This document shows, in pieces, positions 14,304 through 17,114 of a stretch of DNA of 17,114 nucleotides. The notes under the pieces are model-generated. The model did not search any database. It was not told where the DNA came from and was given only the letters and a program-made list of their open reading frames with translations. Position 1 is the stretch's first letter. Every line of letters starts with the position of its first letter. The position numbers and the translations under genes were made by a program. The stretch is from Opitutia bacterium (GTDB lineage Bacteria > Verrucomicrobiota > Verrucomicrobiia > Opitutales > Seribacteraceae), in NCBI GenBank assembly GCA_002692605.1, contig NZLE01000040.1, forward strand, positions 1 through 17,114, written 5' to 3'.

Positions 14304-16175
14304 TTAAATAGGGGAGTCGATAGGTAAGGGAAGCGTTGTTCTTTCCAAGTCGACCAAGCGGGAAAAGTCCTTTTTTTCGTTCAGGGTTCCGGTTTCCTCC
14401 AGCTGTGTGGACAGAAGAACGTTTTCCATCGCACGATTCAAACGGATCGCCTTCACCTCCTTTTTTTCAAAAAGGAAACGCTGGGATTCGAGCTTTTCCG
14501 TTTTCCTTTGTCTCTGCTGAAACTTGTTCCATTCCTGCTTGTGATGAAGTAATTTGAGAAAATTTTCCCGCTCGGAACCCTTGAGAATCTTAGTCACGAT
14601 CGGATGGAAGGGATTGTTCAATTCGGGATACCGTTTCCTGATCCTTGTTTTTATGCTCTCCTTGATCTTATTGGTCTCGGTGAGCGAATCTTTCTTCTTT
14701 TTGGCCGCCTCATCCTTCGCTTTCTTGAAAGAATCGATTTTTCGTTTGAGCTCCGGGAAGGCGTGAGTGCCGTTCAAATCCAAGGATCGGGAGAGTTCGC
14801 CAAGGATTGCTCGTTCCTCCGGTTCGGCCATGTTCATTAATTCTTCCATGGAAATTTTCGATTCCAGAGGGTTCTTTAGGATTTTACCCAGCCATCCTTC
14901 CTCGCTGAAAATCTTTTCCGCAAGTTCGCTCAATTTTCCCGATGCGTCTTTTTTTTCCGTAGACTTTTTCTCCCCAAATCCCGGCGAAAAAATGGTTCGC
15001 AACCAGATTTCGGAAGTTTTGACAGGCAAGTCGATGGTATCGGAGTGGATGATGACGTAAGCGTGGGCTTCGCTCATCGAAGTCCGTCCGTCCCCGTCGT
15101 AATCGGGCTTTTGTACTTTGTCGCCGGTGCGGGTCGTTCCACACAACGCTTCCCAGAATTGAGTGCTGTATTCGCGGTAATCGCTTTCTCGTACGTCCGG
15201 CGTGCATCCGGCAGCAACCCGGTTGTGAGTGGTCGCGAAAAAGCCGGCTCTTGGTTTGTCCGAGAGCCCTTTTTCGGAAGAGCCGTCCTTAAAGATAATT
15301 TGAGCAAAGCCACCGCTGTAGCATTGTACCATTACGAACAGGCATGCCTGCCCGTCCGGCAAAGACTCCAATTTTTGGGCGAAGGTTTCCATCTTCAGAT
15401 GAAAATTGTTCCAAAGGTAGGCGGTGGTGTTTTTGGGTTTTTCCTTGTTTCCCTTGCCTCCGTGTCCGGTGAAATAGATTAGGTTGATCGCCTTGTCCGA
15501 GGCTTTCTTTCGCTCGCTTATCCATTTTTCGAGTGATGCGAGGGAGGAAGCGCCATCATTGGGGAGGTCATTGCTCCGGTACTGGTAGTTCAATCCGCTT
15601 TTTCTGCCAATGATCTCAGCCAGAGCCCGATTCACCAGAGGAATCTTGAAGTTTGGATCAAAAAATTGCAGATCCCTGTCCGGAGCGTTGCCATCGGCGA
15701 AATAAAGGCTCATTCTTGATTGCTCCAGACCCAGCGCTGGCCGGATCCTCATGAAGTACTTAACGTTGCTTTCAAGGGAGAATTGATTACCCGAAGGCGA
15801 GTATCCTCCTCCAAGAATGAGAAGATCAAAGGGCGATCCGGAAAAATCCTCTTGGACCCGGGAGGACTTTTTTCCGACGGTGGGCTCTGCTTGGGCAGAA
15901 TTCCCCTCGAAGGTGTTGGGCAAGAAAGTATCTTGAGGCGAGGCTTCTTGAGCGGGAACTTGACCCCCCGAAGTCCGGTCAATGTCATCAAGTAGGGAAT
16001 CAATGCCTTCAATCACCTCGTCGATCGTTTTAAGCGAGTTCTCATGCCCTTTGGATTCCGCTTCCTCCTTCACTATTTCGGGAACCTTCTGTTCACCAAT
16101 CGTATCCTCCGGACAAGCAGTGAGTGAGCTCAGGTGGAAAAGCAAAGCAGTCAGAAAAGAAGTCAATATCTTCAT
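14304..16175 (-). CDS. Caspase/legumain-like (clan CD) cysteine peptidase lipoprotein with an EF-hand motif
   Basis: A 623-aa predicted lipoprotein. The ATG at 16175 gives a signal ending in LTAC (lipidation at C21); a TTG at 16199 would add eight residues. After a linker (~22-112) comes a clan CD-like peptidase domain (~113-395): strand FDLLILGGGYSPSG, then a histidine motif LIYFTGHGGKG (H238) and a cysteine motif MVQCYSGGFA (C285), spaced as a catalytic dyad. Right after it, DYDGDGRTSMSEAHAY (358-373) matches an EF-hand calcium loop (D358, D360, D362, E369). The C-terminal ~220 residues are highly charged and likely coiled-coil (~476-512, ~541-610). It would act outside the cytoplasmic membrane. 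Peptidase substrate and subfamily are unknown. The gene lies 50 bp downstream of the dioxygenase gene on the same strand, possibly in one operon. Confidence 0.85.
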   Translation of the reverse strand: MKILTSFLTALLFHLSSLTACPEDTIGEQKVPEIVKEEAESKGHENSLKTIDEVIEGIDSLLDDIDRTSGGQVPAQEASPQDTFLPNTFEGNSAQAEPTVGKKSSRVQEDFSGSPFDLLILGGGYSPSGNQFSLESNVKYFMRIRPALGLEQSRMSLYFADGNAPDRDLQFFDPNFKIPLVNRALAEIIGRKSGLNYQYRSNDLPNDGASSLASLEKWISERKKASDKAINLIYFTGHGGKGNKEKPKNTTAYLWNNFHLKMETFAQKLESLPDGQACLFVMVQCYSGGFAQIIFKDGSSEKGLSDKPRAGFFATTHNRVAAGCTPDVRESDYREYSTQFWEALCGTTRTGDKVQKPDYDGDGRTSMSEAHAYVIIHSDTIDLPVKTSEIWLRTIFSPGFGEKKSTEKKDASGKLSELAEKIFSEEGWLGKILKNPLESKISMEELMNMAEPEERAILGELSRSLDLNGTHAFPELKRKIDSFKKAKDEAAKKKKDSLTETNKIKESIKTRIRKRYPELNNPFHPIVTKILKGSERENFLKLLHHKQEWNKFQQRQRKTEKLESQRFLFEKKEVKAIRLNRAMENVLLSTQLEETGTLNEKKDFSRLVDLERTTLPLPIDSPI

Positions 16176-16225
16176 CTCCTCATCCCAAAGGGAAAGCAAA
16201 GGCTAAGCAAGAACCTTACGACGTT

Positions 16226-17104
16226 TTAACGCTTTTGTTTCGAAGTCTGCCGGTGAGAGCCGACCGGATGAATGCCTCCTCGCAACGCACCCGCCTCCAC
16301 CGCTCCGAAGTTGGCCTGAAAGTCTTCGACCAAGGGCCTGCTGTTGGGCATGGAAAGCCATACGCGCAGAAGATGCCGTCTTTTATCCGATTCAATGAAA
16401 TCCTCGAATGCGGTTCTTCTATGGAGAGTGGTCCAGTTGTTCAGGAAAAGCATATCCCCGGCCCTTAAGGTAAAGCGAGTTTGCAGTTCCTCTCTTTCGC
16501 AAACCTCATCCAGAAAATCGAGGGCCTCCCTTTGCGGCGAACTTAGGTTCGGGCAATCGGGGTCGGCATCCGCCCGGTCAATGAGAACGCGGAGGTAGGA
16601 GCAGGCGAAGTGGGAATCCTGCCATGAGAAAATCGGTTGCATGCAGTAGGGCGAAGGGTTCGCCCGGTCAATGACGTGTCGCTTGTAGGGGTAGTTGCCC
16701 GCCAAATGAGCATGAAGGTCCGGTCGTTCTTCGCGGATCGTCCTTTCGACGGTTGAACTTTGAACAACTTGATTTTCACCTCCGCTTTTCGCTGGATTCA
16801 AGCATAGAAATGCAATCACGTCGCAACGGTCGGTATGAAAACTGAGTTTGCGGTTCGTGTTGGGACCTCGGGTTCTGGGATCGTCCTTTCCGAAGGATTC
16901 GTTCCGAATGCTCAGAATAAGCTCCCCCTTGGCGCTTTGAGACAAAGGAGTTCCCAAGCTCCGGCAAAACTCCAGAAACCAGGCGGAATTTTTCTCAAAG
17001 CCCGCGGTTGCCAGGGATTTTGGCGCGGACAACCGATACATACCCGAGGCATTCTCAAGTTCATCCGCTAGTTTCTTCGTGTCTGGTTTCGAATGTCCGT
17101 TCAT
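16226..17104 (-). CDS. TauD/TfdA-like Fe(II)/2-oxoglutarate-dependent dioxygenase
   Basis: A 292-aa non-heme iron oxygenase of the TauD/TfdA/clavaminate synthase-like superfamily. The facial triad is visible: HTD (H90, D92) after LSF, and distal H228 in TTLHRRTAFED; R247 in RRHLLRVWLSMP is the expected 2-oxoglutarate-binding arginine. GENQVV and AGDMLFLNNWTTLH are also typical. Such enzymes hydroxylate or desaturate small molecules; the substrate cannot be told. The ATG at 17104 is complete within the window, with upstream promoter sequence outside it. No signal peptide, so cytoplasmic. The caspase-like lipoprotein gene follows after 50 bp on the same strand, but no biochemical link is evident. 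Confidence 0.9.
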   Translation of the reverse strand: MNGHSKPDTKKLADELENASGMYRLSAPKSLATAGFEKNSAWFLEFCRSLGTPLSQSAKGELILSIRNESFGKDDPRTRGPNTNRKLSFHTDRCDVIAFLCLNPAKSGGENQVVQSSTVERTIREERPDLHAHLAGNYPYKRHVIDRANPSPYCMQPIFSWQDSHFACSYLRVLIDRADADPDCPNLSSPQREALDFLDEVCEREELQTRFTLRAGDMLFLNNWTTLHRRTAFEDFIESDKRRHLLRVWLSMPNSRPLVEDFQANFGAVEAGALRGGIHPVGSHRQTSKQKR

Positions 17105-17114
17105 TGAATAGTTC

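Noticed and set aside
1..17114. CRISPR array, tRNA, rRNA, transposon or prophage signals
   Set aside because: No regularly spaced repeats, RNA gene signatures, transposase or integrase motifs or terminal inverted repeats were seen on either strand.

Overview
The window looks like chromosomal DNA from a Gram-negative bacterium of the Planctomycetota-Verrucomicrobiota (PVC) group, most likely Verrucomicrobiota (Opitutae-like). This rests on family-level impressions: an HPr kinase next to lptB, an OstA/LptC-type LPS transport gene, a caspase-like lipoprotein, a sugar permease with an unusual extracytoplasmic insert, and many genes with weak or absent Shine-Dalgarno sequences. The taxonomic call is an inference; no rRNA gene is present. 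Coding density is high, nothing looks like a phage or transposon, and I see no tRNA, rRNA or CRISPR array.

Layout. 1-739 (-): 5' part of a shikimate-dehydrogenase-family gene, divergent from 798-5460 (+), a ribose-type sugar uptake cluster (lipoprotein binding protein, IclR-family regulator, double ATPase, permease with an extra domain). The 58-bp divergent gap holds two ATTTCCA half-sites that are a plausible operator for the IclR protein. 5466-7090 (-): a tightly coupled pair, a metallo-beta-lactamase-fold hydrolase followed by a DEDDy 3'-5' exonuclease. 7225-9018 (+): a PilT-like retraction ATPase, then a lipoprotein MsrB. 9149-11864 (+): an apparent LptC-LptA fusion, lptB (4-bp overlap) and hprK. 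11865-12287: an AT-rich 423-bp non-coding stretch with a DnaA box, a candidate replication origin or dnaA control region. 12288-14283 (+): dnaA and an acidic protein of unknown function. 14304-17104 (-): a TauD/TfdA-like dioxygenase followed by a lipoprotein clan CD (caspase/legumain-like) peptidase with an EF-hand motif.

How the genes work together. The first cluster should import a sugar through the inner membrane and be switched by the IclR protein, with the divergent dehydrogenase perhaps acting on a product. The lpt genes extract and move lipopolysaccharide, and hprK at the end of that operon links it to carbon or phosphotransfer signalling. dnaA initiates replication.

The items most worth a second look are the caspase-like lipoprotein with a calcium-type loop, the permease with a soluble domain inserted after its first membrane helix, the dehydrogenase whose substrate-binding serines are replaced, the LptC-LptA fusion, and the regulatory elements in the 740-797 and 11865-12287 gaps.
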